A stretch of 64,000 nt of DNA from Thermosporothrix hazakensis (lineage in GTDB: Bacteria; Chloroflexota; Ktedonobacteria; Ktedonobacterales; Ktedonobacteraceae): assembly GCF_003253565.1 (NCBI RefSeq), contig NZ_QKUF01000009.1, forward strand, positions 124,001-188,000. The letters are read 5' to 3'. Position 1 is the stretch's first letter. Each line of letters begins with the position of its first letter. The notes beneath the pieces were generated by a model. It searched no databases. It had not been told where the DNA came from and saw only the letters and a list, made by a program, of their open reading frames with translations. A program made the translations under genes and the position numbers. Below, in pieces: positions 1-8,551 of the stretch.

Positions 1-1044
1 CGGCAGGCAATCGAGGAAAACGGCCCGATCTCGTTGCTTGATCCTTCGGAACTCGCTGATGATGCGCTGGTGATGCCGGTTGGCATTATGGGAGCGCCTA
101 CCGTCCTGTTCGAGAAGGTTCCCGAGGGGCGGGAGACACTGCGCCTGTTACGTGCTGTTGAGCAAGCATTAGGCCGGCGTGTGAGCGCGACAACACCAAC
201 GGAGTGCGGCGGTATCAATTCACAGATTCCCTTTCTTCTGGCAGCACATGCCCATCTTCCGGTGCTCGATGGCGACGGGATGGGGCGCGCGTTTCCTGAG
301 TTGCAGATGGTGACATTCCATGTCTATGGAGCCTCCGGCTCGCCGGCCTGGCTGGCTGATGAGCGTGGCTCGATCGTTATGCTTCAAACCTCCGATAATA
401 TGCAACTGGAATGGCTGGCCCGAGGCGTTACGATGCGCATGGGAGGCCTGGCCCATCTTGTTGATTATGTAGTGACGGGTAAGCAATATCGCCAGATGGC
501 CGTGCACCATACCGTTTCCACCTGTATTGATATCGGGCGTGCCGTACTGCATGCGCCTGAGAAGCGGCAACATCCGATAGAGGTGTTGTGTGCTGCGACT
601 CAAAACACGTGGTATGGTCGCGGCATCGTCCTCTTTCAGGGCAAAATTGTTGATGTTGTGCGCCGCACCGAGGGCGGGTTTGCTCGTGGTCGTGCCGTGC
701 TGCGTGGCTTGCAGGCGTTTCAGGATAGCGAGCTCCTCATTGAATTCCAGAACGAGAACCTTGTTGCCCGACGTGATGGGGAGGTTGTGGCCTGTGTCCC
801 TGACCTCATCACGGTTCTGGATAGCGAGGTTGCAACGGCGATCACGACCGAACGGCTGCATTATGGGCAGCGCGTCACAGTGATTGCAATTCCTTCGCCC
901 GAGATCCTGCGCACCTCTGAGGCATTGCGTGTCTGGGAGCCGCGTGCCTTCGGATACGATATCCCCTTCGTGCCGCTTGAGCGGCGCTTTGCAGCATATT
1001 ATCGCGAGCATGGTGTCCCTCGTGGGAAGGAGCGCTATCTTTGA
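1..1044 (+). CDS. DUF917 family protein (5' truncated by window edge)
   Basis: The reading frame is open from base 1 (RQAIEENGPISLLDP...) so the start lies upstream of the window; the first in-window start-like codon, a TTG at 34, is not the real start. The visible 347 residues match the DUF917 family (also called S-methyl-thiohydantoin desulfurase-like, next to hydantoinase-type enzymes): the segments MGAPTVLFEK, DGDGMGRAFPELQMVTFH and the C-terminal VIAIPSPEILRT are family hallmarks. About 35 N-terminal residues, including the expected Gly-rich GTGGGG stretch, are missing. The real substrate is unknown; some relatives sit beside hydantoinase genes, but no such neighbour is visible here. The 264 bp after the stop hold no gene I can support. 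Family assignment is firm, function is not. Confidence 0.85.
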   Translation, partial: RQAIEENGPISLLDPSELADDALVMPVGIMGAPTVLFEKVPEGRETLRLLRAVEQALGRRVSATTPTECGGINSQIPFLLAAHAHLPVLDGDGMGRAFPELQMVTFHVYGASGSPAWLADERGSIVMLQTSDNMQLEWLARGVTMRMGGLAHLVDYVVTGKQYRQMAVHHTVSTCIDIGRAVLHAPEKRQHPIEVLCAATQNTWYGRGIVLFQGKIVDVVRRTEGGFARGRAVLRGLQAFQDSELLIEFQNENLVARRDGEVVACVPDLITVLDSEVATAITTERLHYGQRVTVIAIPSPEILRTSEALRVWEPRAFGYDIPFVPLERRFAAYYREHGVPRGKERYL

Positions 1045-1308
1045 CACTCCTTTTGTCCGTGGCTTCTTCTTTCACCCTGCATGTTTGCGCATCATCGTGA
1101 CGCGACGGCATGTAGCGGCGTGCCGTTCGGAAGCGCTTGACGAGTTTCCCTCGGTGGTTCCGGCTCATGAAAATGAGCATAGCATGCAGATGAGCTTCGC
1201 TGAAAAGCTATATGCACGTTTGCTTGATAAGTGATCTTCGGTATGTTTCACCTCCTGGTCCACGCCTGAAACTTTCCTGATCTATTTCTGGTAAGGCTCA
1301 ATTGGCTT

Positions 1309-2340
1309 TTAGACAGCAATCCCTTCGATCAGCGAGAAAATGCTGTTGGTCGGGATCGCGCGTGAAAAGCGAAAACCCGCCTCACGATAGAGCGCCGCAA
1401 ACTCCTCTGCTGAACGTTCCTTCCCGTTAAAAAGCGCGCCCATATAAAGATTCATCAGAGCTGGATACGGTGACGGGTTGGAATACTCATTCAGGAGCTC
1501 GATGACAAGGATGCGTCCACCGGCCTGCATCGCGGCGCGGCAGTTACGCAGAATAGTGATGCAGTGTTGATCGTCCCAGTCATGCAGGATTGTTTTGAGA
1601 ATGTAGCAGTCGCCTGTGGTCGCGATGGTTTCTAGAAAATTGCCGGTAACGAAGGTACAACGCTGGCTCAGACCTGCCTCCTCATACCGTTTTTTTGCCT
1701 CGTCGAGTACGTGAGGCTGCTCAAACAGCACTCCTTTAAGGTGAGGATGGCGCTGAAGGATACAGGCAAGCAGGCTTCCATAGCCGCCCCCTATATCGAC
1801 GACTGTGCCTGTCTGCGAGAAGTCGTAGGCGTCCACCAGCGCGGTATCAACTACACGTGAAAGGCTAAGCATAGCCTGATTGAAGAGAGAAGCGATCTCT
1901 GGCTTTTCTCGCTGTAATTCCCAGAAGTTTTCACCCCAGGTCAGTTCAAAGAGCGGCGTTTCGCTTTGTACCCATTCGTGCGTCAATTCCCAGATTCGCC
2001 ACCAATAGAGCTGATCGCGCATCAAGATCATGGTGTGAACAGAGCCGGGATAATCGGGCAACAGATAACAGGACATGGGTGTCTGGCAAAATACTCCGGG
2101 TTTCGTTTCCTGAAAGATGCCATAAGCGGTGAGCACGCGCAGGATGCGCACAAGCCGCTCCGGTCGTGTCCCACTGAGCTGTGCAAGTTCGTCAAGGGTG
2201 CGAGCATCCTGGTGCAAATGTTCGGCGAGTTTCAGTTTGACAGCTGTGTGCAGGCAGGCCGAAACCACGATGCCAAAATTGAGCGTTAGCAGCGAGATGG
2301 AAGGAGCTGTCAGCGGGTTGCTCTGTTGCCTTTCATGCAT
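1309..2340 (-). CDS. SAM-dependent O-methyltransferase (plant/fungal-type, dimerising)
   Basis: A 343-residue methyltransferase of the hydroxyneurosporene/hydroxyindole O-methyltransferase family. The N-terminal winged-helix dimerisation domain (about residues 10-100: LAEHLHQDARTLDELAQLSG) precedes a Rossmann SAM-binding domain with VVDIGGGYGSLL at about residue 185 and the catalytic-region signature ILKTILHDWDD with the usual His. Start chosen at the ATG of MHERQQ, where the dimerisation domain begins and an AAAGG lies 11 nt upstream. A second in-frame start, GTG at 2538, has a much better Shine-Dalgarno (AAGGAGG, 5-nt spacing) but would add 66 odd, Phe/Ser/Cys-rich residues. The substrate, probably a small phenolic or polyketide-like molecule, cannot be read from the sequence. 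Confidence 0.85.
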   Translation of the reverse strand: MHERQQSNPLTAPSISLLTLNFGIVVSACLHTAVKLKLAEHLHQDARTLDELAQLSGTRPERLVRILRVLTAYGIFQETKPGVFCQTPMSCYLLPDYPGSVHTMILMRDQLYWWRIWELTHEWVQSETPLFELTWGENFWELQREKPEIASLFNQAMLSLSRVVDTALVDAYDFSQTGTVVDIGGGYGSLLACILQRHPHLKGVLFEQPHVLDEAKKRYEEAGLSQRCTFVTGNFLETIATTGDCYILKTILHDWDDQHCITILRNCRAAMQAGGRILVIELLNEYSNPSPYPALMNLYMGALFNGKERSAEEFAALYREAGFRFSRAIPTNSIFSLIEGIAV

Positions 2341-2835
2341 AGAGAATGGAGCCTTTCTAACGTGGAACAATGATTGAGAGAAGACAAAAACAGCATGCAG
2401 CGTTCGTGAATGGGGAAATCCTGATATGCTGTTATTGTGATGGACGAAGCGGTTTTTTCGCGTATAGCAAACTGAGCGAAGGGTAAGGAAAGCGGAAAGT
2501 ATGCAAAACGAGAAGAAAAAACAGTAGATTTTGCTCACATTCGCCTCCTTACCATCCAGTTCAGCATAAAACAAGTGTTCTTTGGGGAGAGTCTAACATA
2601 GAGATTCTTCGCTGTCAAGAAGAAAAAGCGAGATAGTACTGAAGGGTGTGCTAACAAGGAGAAAAGTGTAAATTTTGAGAATATTTTCCTGTGTAACAAA
2701 GAATACGTACTTCGAGATATAGCAGAAACGGAGGAGACAATAAGCGACTTGTCTGGTTAAAAAGAGGGATCTGGGGATGATGCATTCTAGGGAAAAGGAG
2801 GGAGACATGTTTTGCGCATGCCTCCCCCTCTTCCT
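2341..2835. other. AT-rich intergenic stretch, no gene
   Basis: Lies between the O-methyltransferase start and the fucosidase stop. Apart from the promoter candidate and the strong Shine-Dalgarno at 2544-2550 it holds only an imperfect inverted repeat around 2793-2835 (purine-rich arm, CATG core, pyrimidine-rich arm) just past the fucosidase stop, which could act as a terminator for that gene although no T run follows. Open frames here are AT-rich and protein-unlike. Confidence 0.5.
2590..2618 (-). promoter_or_regulatory. Promoter candidate for the O-methyltransferase
   Basis: On the minus strand TTGACA (2613-2618) is followed after 17 nt by TAGACT (2590-2595). It would give a leader of about 240 nt before the 2340 start, or about 45 nt before the GTG at 2538. 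Confidence 0.45.
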
Positions 2836-4074
2836 TTACGGTGCGTAAAGTGTCAGGCTGCGCAGGCGTGGCTGTCCATAGGCCCGCAGAACGCGCAGAC
2901 GGAAATGACGCGATGTAATGGGCGCGAAATCACCCAGGCGCTTATGACCAAGCGCGTTCCCGCTTGCCAGAAGGTGCCAGGGACTCGTATGATATGTCTC
3001 TACTTCGGCTTCCAGACGCCATTCAAGTACATGCTCGCCCTGTTGCAGATCTTCCATTGCGGCAAAGCGCGTGACTAATGCGGGCTTATCGAGTGTAATT
3101 TCCAGCATATCCGTTCCGTTTTCGGCGCTGCCCACGGGATGTGCAAAGCGGCGGTCAATCTCGTGACGGAGCTCCATAAGCCGCTGCACATCGTGTTCAT
3201 CAAGCAATCCCTGTCGGTTGGGCGCAAGGTTCAACAACAGGTTCGCACCATGACCAACCGAGCGATAATAGACGCCAACCAGCTCATCAAGGCTGCGGAG
3301 CTGTTCTTGCGAGTTGGGATGCCAGAACCAGCCGCTGCGGTTGATCACAGTGTCCATTTCAGCCGGAATATAGCGCGCCGTCTCTGGAAGCGCCTGCTGA
3401 CTATCTTCAGGAAGCGCTCGCTGATTTTTCTCATCGATGGTAAGCCAGAGATCAGGAGGACCAAAGCCTTCCTCATTGCCGCCCCACCGTACCGTTCGAT
3501 CTCCCATGCCGAAGATCTGCGCCTGCGGCTGAAGCCGGTGGATGACCTCCATGATGCGTGGCCAGTCATAGGTGTAGCCGTCTGAACCTGCCCCATCGAA
3601 CCAGAGCACCGAGAGCGGGCCATAGTTGCTACAAAGTTCCTCTAGCTGTTTGGCATAGAAGTCGCTATATGCGGCTGGATCGGGATAACAGGCCGCGTTA
3701 CGATCCCAGGGAGAGCAGTAAAAACCGGGCTCGATACCCTCCGCTCGGCAGGCATCGACGAACTCGCGCGCGACATCTCCCTGACCGTTTTTCCAGGGTG
3801 AGTTACGCACACAATGCTCAGTAACTCGGGTCGGCCAGAGGCAGAAGCCATCATGATGCTTGGCTGTCAGGAGGGCATAGCGTACGCCTGCTTCTCGGGC
3901 GACTCGGGCCCATTGGCGGCAGTCAAGCTCTGTCGGGTTGAAGAGGGCCGGGTCCTCGCTGCCGTCGCCCCATTCGCGCCCGGTAAAGGTATTGATGCCG
4001 AAATGGAAGAACATGCCAAGCTCCCAATCCTGCCAGGCGAGCTGTTCTTTTGTTGGTGTATGAGGTGATTGCAT
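2836..4074 (-). CDS. Alpha-L-fucosidase, GH29
   Basis: A 412-residue glycoside hydrolase that removes alpha-linked L-fucose from glycans by a retaining mechanism. The GH29 (beta/alpha)8 barrel starts almost at once: WELGMFFHFGINTF (about 17-30), TAKHHDGFCLWPT (about 70-82), and the nucleophile Asp in SVLWFDGAG at about residue 160. The C-terminal 110 residues form the usual beta-sandwich. There is no signal peptide, so it is probably cytoplasmic. Start taken at 4074 because GAGGGAGA lies just upstream; the longer open frame running to 4776 is read-through of non-coding DNA. It stands alone, between an O-methyltransferase and a DUF1330 gene, and is not obviously in an operon. Confidence 0.92.
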   Translation of the reverse strand: MQSPHTPTKEQLAWQDWELGMFFHFGINTFTGREWGDGSEDPALFNPTELDCRQWARVAREAGVRYALLTAKHHDGFCLWPTRVTEHCVRNSPWKNGQGDVAREFVDACRAEGIEPGFYCSPWDRNAACYPDPAAYSDFYAKQLEELCSNYGPLSVLWFDGAGSDGYTYDWPRIMEVIHRLQPQAQIFGMGDRTVRWGGNEEGFGPPDLWLTIDEKNQRALPEDSQQALPETARYIPAEMDTVINRSGWFWHPNSQEQLRSLDELVGVYYRSVGHGANLLLNLAPNRQGLLDEHDVQRLMELRHEIDRRFAHPVGSAENGTDMLEITLDKPALVTRFAAMEDLQQGEHVLEWRLEAEVETYHTSPWHLLASGNALGHKRLGDFAPITSRHFRLRVLRAYGQPRLRSLTLYAP

Positions 4075-4422
4075 TTGTCTCCCTCTGTTTTTGAGGATCC
4101 AGGGGAGCACTCTACAAAAAATCGTGTATGCCTTCAGGCAAAATGGATTTGTAGAGGCTGATGTCTCCTCTGCTTGCGCTGAATAATGCGCAGTATAGTG
4201 CATTCGGTAGGTGAATTTGCAGGTGTGTAAATATGCAAATGTGAAATAGATATTTGAAGCAAGTATACTGTGTTTAGCGGTAAATAGCAAGCAACCTTCG
4301 ATCTCTTTAGAGCCATGCGCGATCTGGAGAGCGTCTTTGAGACAGACACTTCTGGCAAAAAAAGAGATAATGGTATACAATAAAGGAATAAAGTACATTG
4401 TTTTTGCAGAAAGGATGAAAAG
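4075..4422. other. Intergenic region between divergent fucosidase and DUF1330 genes
   Basis: AT-rich divergent spacer. A minus-strand TATACT (4192-4197) is a possible -10 box for the fucosidase but has no good -35. An inverted repeat ATTTGC (4215-4220) / GCAAAT (4235-4240) with a 14-nt spacer lies about 140 nt upstream of the fucosidase start and might be a regulator site. Nothing else stands out. Confidence 0.35.
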
Positions 4423-4713
4423 ATGTCGGTGTATTTTATTGTTGATGTCAAAATTACAGACCCGAAGGCTTATGAAGAGTACCGAAAGCAGGTTCAGCCG
4501 ACACTGGATCTGTATGGCGGAAAGTTCCTGGTACGCGGCGGGAAGACCTGGACGATTGAAGGCGATTGGGATCCCGAGCGTATTGTGATTGCCGAGTTTC
4601 AGGACGAACAGCACTTTCGTGCATGGTATGATTCCCCGGAATACAGTAAAGTGAGAGCCATTCGTTTCAGTGCCTCGACCAGCAGAGGAATTCTGGTACA
4701 GGGAATAGAATGA
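4423..4713 (+). CDS. DUF1330 domain protein
   Basis: A 96-residue ferredoxin-fold (dimeric alpha/beta barrel) protein that is entirely one DUF1330 domain: MSVYFIVDVKITDPKAYEEY at the N terminus, GGKFLVRGG in the middle and IAEFQDEQHFRAWYDSPEY near the end are the family pattern. Such proteins are small, cytoplasmic and mostly of unknown role; the fold resembles antibiotic-biosynthesis monooxygenases and muconolactone isomerase. An AAGGATG lies 6 nt upstream of the ATG. It is followed after 41 nt by the ABC exporter pair, but the intervening hairpin may separate the units. Confidence 0.85.
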   Translation: MSVYFIVDVKITDPKAYEEYRKQVQPTLDLYGGKFLVRGGKTWTIEGDWDPERIVIAEFQDEQHFRAWYDSPEYSKVRAIRFSASTSRGILVQGIE

Positions 4714-4720
4714 ATGCATT

Positions 4721-4748
4721 TCCTGGAGGGGCAGAAGCTCTTCCAGGA
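4721..4748 (+). promoter_or_regulatory. Hairpin over the ribosome-binding site of the first ABC gene
   Basis: TCCTGGA (4721-4727) pairs with TCCAGGA (4742-4748); including wobble pairs the stem reaches 11 bp around the loop CAGAAG. The 3' arm holds the only AGGA before the ATG at 4755, so folding would hide the ribosome-binding site. It may instead be the transcription end of the DUF1330 gene, though no T run follows. Confidence 0.4.
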
Positions 4749-4754
4749 TGAAAT

Positions 4755-6590
4755 ATGCTAGAAAGAGAGTCTGCATTTTTTGTGGAACTGCGTGTTTTCT
4801 CCACCCGTTCTGACGAATCCGTAGCCTTCTTCTCTGCTTTGCGCCTGTTGTTTCGTGCTGGTGGCTGGCATCTTGGTGGCTACGCGCTTCTGCTTGTTCT
4901 ACGTGGTATTACTCCTGCTGTCACCTTCGTTGCTCTTGGTTGGATTATCGCTGATGCACCCGCTGTTCTGGCTTCGCAGGCTGCCTTATGGCGAACTATT
5001 GGGGAAACGGCGTTGCTTTGTGGTGTGGTCCTTGCCAGCATGGCTGCTGATGCCTGTGTCAGCTATTTTGAGCAGCAAACGATCATGCGTTTTTCTACCG
5101 AACTCAATATACGTCTGATGCGAGATCTGGCGCGGCTTCCTGGCCTGGCTCACTGGCAGGATGCACGAGAACGCGATCTGGTGCATCGGGCTCAAGAGGG
5201 AGCACAGGACCCTGCGCAGTTTGTTCGGGTGGCCAGTATGCTGACGATCTGGGGTGCAATGGTCTTGAGTTCAATGGTGATTGTGTTGCCGTTCGGGTGG
5301 TGGGTGCCTCTGCTTATAATCGTGACAGGTATTCCGGCTATGGTGTATAGCTGGCGGCATGCTGGTGTGCAAAATCAAGTAAAGCTGGAAGATTCGCCTG
5401 AATTGCGCCATGCTGACTATAGCGCCTCGCTTGCGTATGATCGTGAGGTTGCGATGGAGCAGCGTATCTACGGGTTTGGTTCCTGGCTGCTTGGGCGTCA
5501 GCGTGACTACTGGACTCGTGGCATGCGCCGCGTGCTGCTCGGAGAGCGTCGGGAGCTGGTACGTGGCACATTGGGTCTTGTCTTGCAGCTCTCCATCGGG
5601 GCCAGCGTGCTGATCTGGGCCTTTCATCTGGTCTCAAGCGGCCAGATAGCACCAGAGCGCTTTCTGTCGGGCGTCCTGGGTCTGACCACGCTTTTTGAGA
5701 GCCTGCTTGTGCTTCAGCAGCTACCAGGCTCGATTCGTAAAGCAAGCGGCTTTTTCACGGCATTCCATCACTTGAGCAAGCTAGAGCCACGCCTTGAGAT
5801 ACAGGGTACTCTGGAGCCGCCTATAGAGCTTCGTTCGGCCATAACGTTTGAGCATGTGACGTTTACGTATCCGGGCGGTACGACGCCCACCTTGCGTGAC
5901 CTCAATCTGACGATTCCTGCCGGGCAATCGCTGGCGCTGGTTGGCGAAAACGGGGCAGGTAAATCGACTATTATAAAACTGCTCTGCCGCTTTTATGATC
6001 CAGATGAGGGGCGCATTCTCTGGGATGGGCAGGACATCCGACTATTTGAGCTTGTGCTGTGGCGGGAGCGGATTGCCGCCGTTTTCCAGGATTTCTTGCG
6101 CTACCCTGGCACGCTTGCTGATAATATCGCGATTGGAAGTAGCAAGCACACGGCCATTGAAGAAGCCGCAGAACTGGCCGGAGTAACATCCTTGATCGAG
6201 AAATACCCTCAAGGCTGGCAGACGCTCCTTGTCCCCGATATTGGTGGCGTTGCTCTTTCTGGCGGTCAGTGGCAGCGGCTGGCGCTGGCGCGCGGGCTGG
6301 CTGGTCGGTTGGGGCGTAACGCGCCTCTGGTGCTGGTTGATGAGCCTACAGCCGCGCTTGATATTCGGATGGAAGCGGAACTCAACCGCCGCTGGTTGAC
6401 TCTGACCCGAGGTGCAACGACGATTCTGGTTTCACATCGGTTGACGACAGTGCGTAACGCCGCTCAGATAGCCGTTTTAGCTGATGGGCATATTGTGGAG
6501 CAGGGGACGCATGAGGAGCTGCTTATGCGTGATGGTCTCTACGCCGAGTGGTATCAACTCCAAACGCAACGCGTACAGGATACAGAATAA
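4755..6590 (+). CDS. ABC transporter half-transporter, permease + ATPase (subunit 1)
   Basis: A 611-residue exporter-type ABC protein: an N-terminal membrane domain of about 330 residues with five or six hydrophobic segments, then a nucleotide-binding domain with Walker A GENGAGKST (about residue 398), signature LSGGQWQRLALARG, Walker B LVLVDEPTAALD and H-loop LVSHRLTT. It ends 54 bp before a second half-transporter of the same kind, so the two probably form a heterodimeric exporter in the cytoplasmic membrane. The membrane domain is divergent, as in exporters of peptides, lipids or antibiotics; the cargo cannot be told. The presumed ribosome-binding site sits in a hairpin. Confidence 0.9.
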   Translation: MLERESAFFVELRVFSTRSDESVAFFSALRLLFRAGGWHLGGYALLLVLRGITPAVTFVALGWIIADAPAVLASQAALWRTIGETALLCGVVLASMAADACVSYFEQQTIMRFSTELNIRLMRDLARLPGLAHWQDARERDLVHRAQEGAQDPAQFVRVASMLTIWGAMVLSSMVIVLPFGWWVPLLIIVTGIPAMVYSWRHAGVQNQVKLEDSPELRHADYSASLAYDREVAMEQRIYGFGSWLLGRQRDYWTRGMRRVLLGERRELVRGTLGLVLQLSIGASVLIWAFHLVSSGQIAPERFLSGVLGLTTLFESLLVLQQLPGSIRKASGFFTAFHHLSKLEPRLEIQGTLEPPIELRSAITFEHVTFTYPGGTTPTLRDLNLTIPAGQSLALVGENGAGKSTIIKLLCRFYDPDEGRILWDGQDIRLFELVLWRERIAAVFQDFLRYPGTLADNIAIGSSKHTAIEEAAELAGVTSLIEKYPQGWQTLLVPDIGGVALSGGQWQRLALARGLAGRLGRNAPLVLVDEPTAALDIRMEAELNRRWLTLTRGATTILVSHRLTTVRNAAQIAVLADGHIVEQGTHEELLMRDGLYAEWYQLQTQRVQDTE

Positions 6591-6644
6591 GATCCTCCAT
6601 TTCTTGAGAGAGCTTGCTGTTTTTGTAGACAACTGGAATGACAT

Positions 6645-8456
6645 ATGAAGCGAATCATCAGCTTGCTGAAAGCATGGAGCTCTGTGGCTCAGATCGCCTG
6701 CCAGGCCTGGCTATTCGGTGCACTGGCCACTCCGGCACTCTTTCTCTTTCAAACTATACTGGAACGAGTGGCAGTCGCATTTGCTGCTGCCGCTATCATT
6801 GATGGCCTGTATCATGGTCATAGCATGCAGGCTGCGCTCTGGACCGGGGTTCTGGGAATCGTCGCTGTTATCAATGGTTCCTGTACTCTTCTTGTAAACA
6901 AGATTCAGGATGTGATGTATCTGAAGTGCGCTCAGGAGATAACGCAGCGTCTGATGAAGGTGCTGGTGACTGCATCTGGAATCGAACACCTCGACTCACC
7001 GGAGTATGCGGATCGATTGCGAATCGTGCGTGATCGAGTGGATGTACCGGCGGACATTTTCCTGAACCTTTCTGTCTGGATCAGTACATTGTTCACCATT
7101 GTACTTTCATTTGTCCTGTTGTGGCAGATCCACCCGCTGCTGTTGCTCTTTATCCTGCTTGCTTGCCCGGCGGCGCTCTTCCAGGGCGCTGCGATGACCC
7201 GAGAGATTCACTATGCAGGCCAGAGCATAGCAGACGAGCGCCTTTCCGAGCGCTTTCGTGATCTGGCACTTGGCGAAGAGGGGGCGAAAGAGTTGCGGAT
7301 GCTTGGTTTAAGTGAGCTGATCGTGGGCAGATATCGCGAGTTGAGGGCACGTGTCACCAGGGCTCGAGCGCTTGGCCGTTTGCAGCATGTGCGTCCGGCG
7401 GTGTTTGGTGGGCTGGCAAAGGGGCTTTGCCTGGGTGGCGGCCTGCTTTTCCTGGTCTATCTGCTTGGGACGCATCAGGCCACAGCGGCGCAGATTGCAC
7501 TTGGCGTCACCCTGTTAAACGGCACCCTGAGCGGCTCCATCTCTCTGCTGATGAAGGCGTCATTTTTGATTGAGCAGGGATGGATGGCCGAGAGCTTGCT
7601 TGCGTTGCTCTCGTATCGATCACCACTAAAGCAGCCTGTGAAGCCGCTTCCATGTCCCGAAAAGCTGGAACGTGGCTTGTGTGTGGAGCATGTGAGCTTT
7701 ACCTATCCCGGAACCGAGCAACCAGCATTACAGGACGTCTCGCTGACGCTGCCGGCAGGGGCAACCATCGCGTTGGTCGGCGAAAACGGCTCAGGGAAAA
7801 CGACGCTTCTCAAGCTGCTTTGTCGCTTCTATGATCCCGACGAGGGACGCATCACTGTCGATGGCATTGATCTGCGCGAGCTGGCTCTAGAGGCGTGGAG
7901 AGCGCAACTGACGTTGGTTCAACAGCATTTCGGGCGTTATCACTTTCTGGTGCGTGAAACGGTTGGAGTTGGTGATATCACGAGTATCTCGCGTGATGCG
8001 CGCCTTCTACAGGCAGTGCAGGGGGCCGGCGCCGACGCTTTCGTGCAGCGCTTGCCTGCTGGCCTTGATACCCAACTGGGGGCGGAATTCGAGAAAGGAA
8101 GAGATCTCTCGGGGGGACAGTGGCAGAAGCTGGCTATCGCGCGGGCTCACATGCGTCGTCAGCCGCTGATCACGATACTTGATGAGCCTTCAGCCAGTCT
8201 TGACCCGAAGGCTGAATATGAGGTCTATTCACGCTTTCAACAATTGATGGAAGCGAACAGGCGGCGTGGAGGTATTCTCTTTCTTGTCTCGCACCGCCTG
8301 GAAACCACCCGCCTCGCAGATGTTGTCATTGTGCTGGCAAACGGGCAGGTTGTGGAGGTGGGCACGCATCAACAATTACTTGATGCGAATAAAACCTATG
8401 CTGAACTCTACCGACTCAAGATGCAGATTCTGGAAGCGCAGCCGGAAAACCAGTAG
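6645..8456 (+). CDS. ABC transporter half-transporter, permease + ATPase (subunit 2)
   Basis: A 603-residue exporter-type ABC protein. Membrane segments occupy about residues 20-320; the ATPase domain has Walker A GENGSGKTT (about residue 380), signature LSGGQWQKLAIARA, Walker B ITILDEPSASLD and SHRLETTRL. Both subunits share the unusual LSGGQWQ wording and the phrase LLCRFYDPDEGRI, so they are likely an old duplication. Both keep the catalytic Glu after Walker B, so neither nucleotide site looks dead. Ribosome-binding site is weak (TGGAA), which suggests coupling to the upstream gene. Cargo unknown. Confidence 0.9.
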   Translation: MKRIISLLKAWSSVAQIACQAWLFGALATPALFLFQTILERVAVAFAAAAIIDGLYHGHSMQAALWTGVLGIVAVINGSCTLLVNKIQDVMYLKCAQEITQRLMKVLVTASGIEHLDSPEYADRLRIVRDRVDVPADIFLNLSVWISTLFTIVLSFVLLWQIHPLLLLFILLACPAALFQGAAMTREIHYAGQSIADERLSERFRDLALGEEGAKELRMLGLSELIVGRYRELRARVTRARALGRLQHVRPAVFGGLAKGLCLGGGLLFLVYLLGTHQATAAQIALGVTLLNGTLSGSISLLMKASFLIEQGWMAESLLALLSYRSPLKQPVKPLPCPEKLERGLCVEHVSFTYPGTEQPALQDVSLTLPAGATIALVGENGSGKTTLLKLLCRFYDPDEGRITVDGIDLRELALEAWRAQLTLVQQHFGRYHFLVRETVGVGDITSISRDARLLQAVQGAGADAFVQRLPAGLDTQLGAEFEKGRDLSGGQWQKLAIARAHMRRQPLITILDEPSASLDPKAEYEVYSRFQQLMEANRRRGGILFLVSHRLETTRLADVVIVLANGQVVEVGTHQQLLDANKTYAELYRLKMQILEAQPENQ

Positions 8457-8551
8457 GGATGATTTGCAGATATAAGCGTATTAGCCTTATACTATACTAC
8501 AAATGAGCGCTAAAAATAGCCTCGATTTATACAGGAAGGGAGCTCCATGCT

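Noticed and set aside
220..1047. Long minus-strand open frame opposite the DUF917 gene
   Set aside because: It lies on the complement of a recognisable DUF917 gene; its translation is Arg/His/Leu-rich with no motif or ribosome-binding site.
2593..2808. 71-codon minus-strand frame in the AT-rich spacer
   Set aside because: Composition follows base bias (Phe, Leu, Ser, Ile), no ribosome-binding site, no motif.
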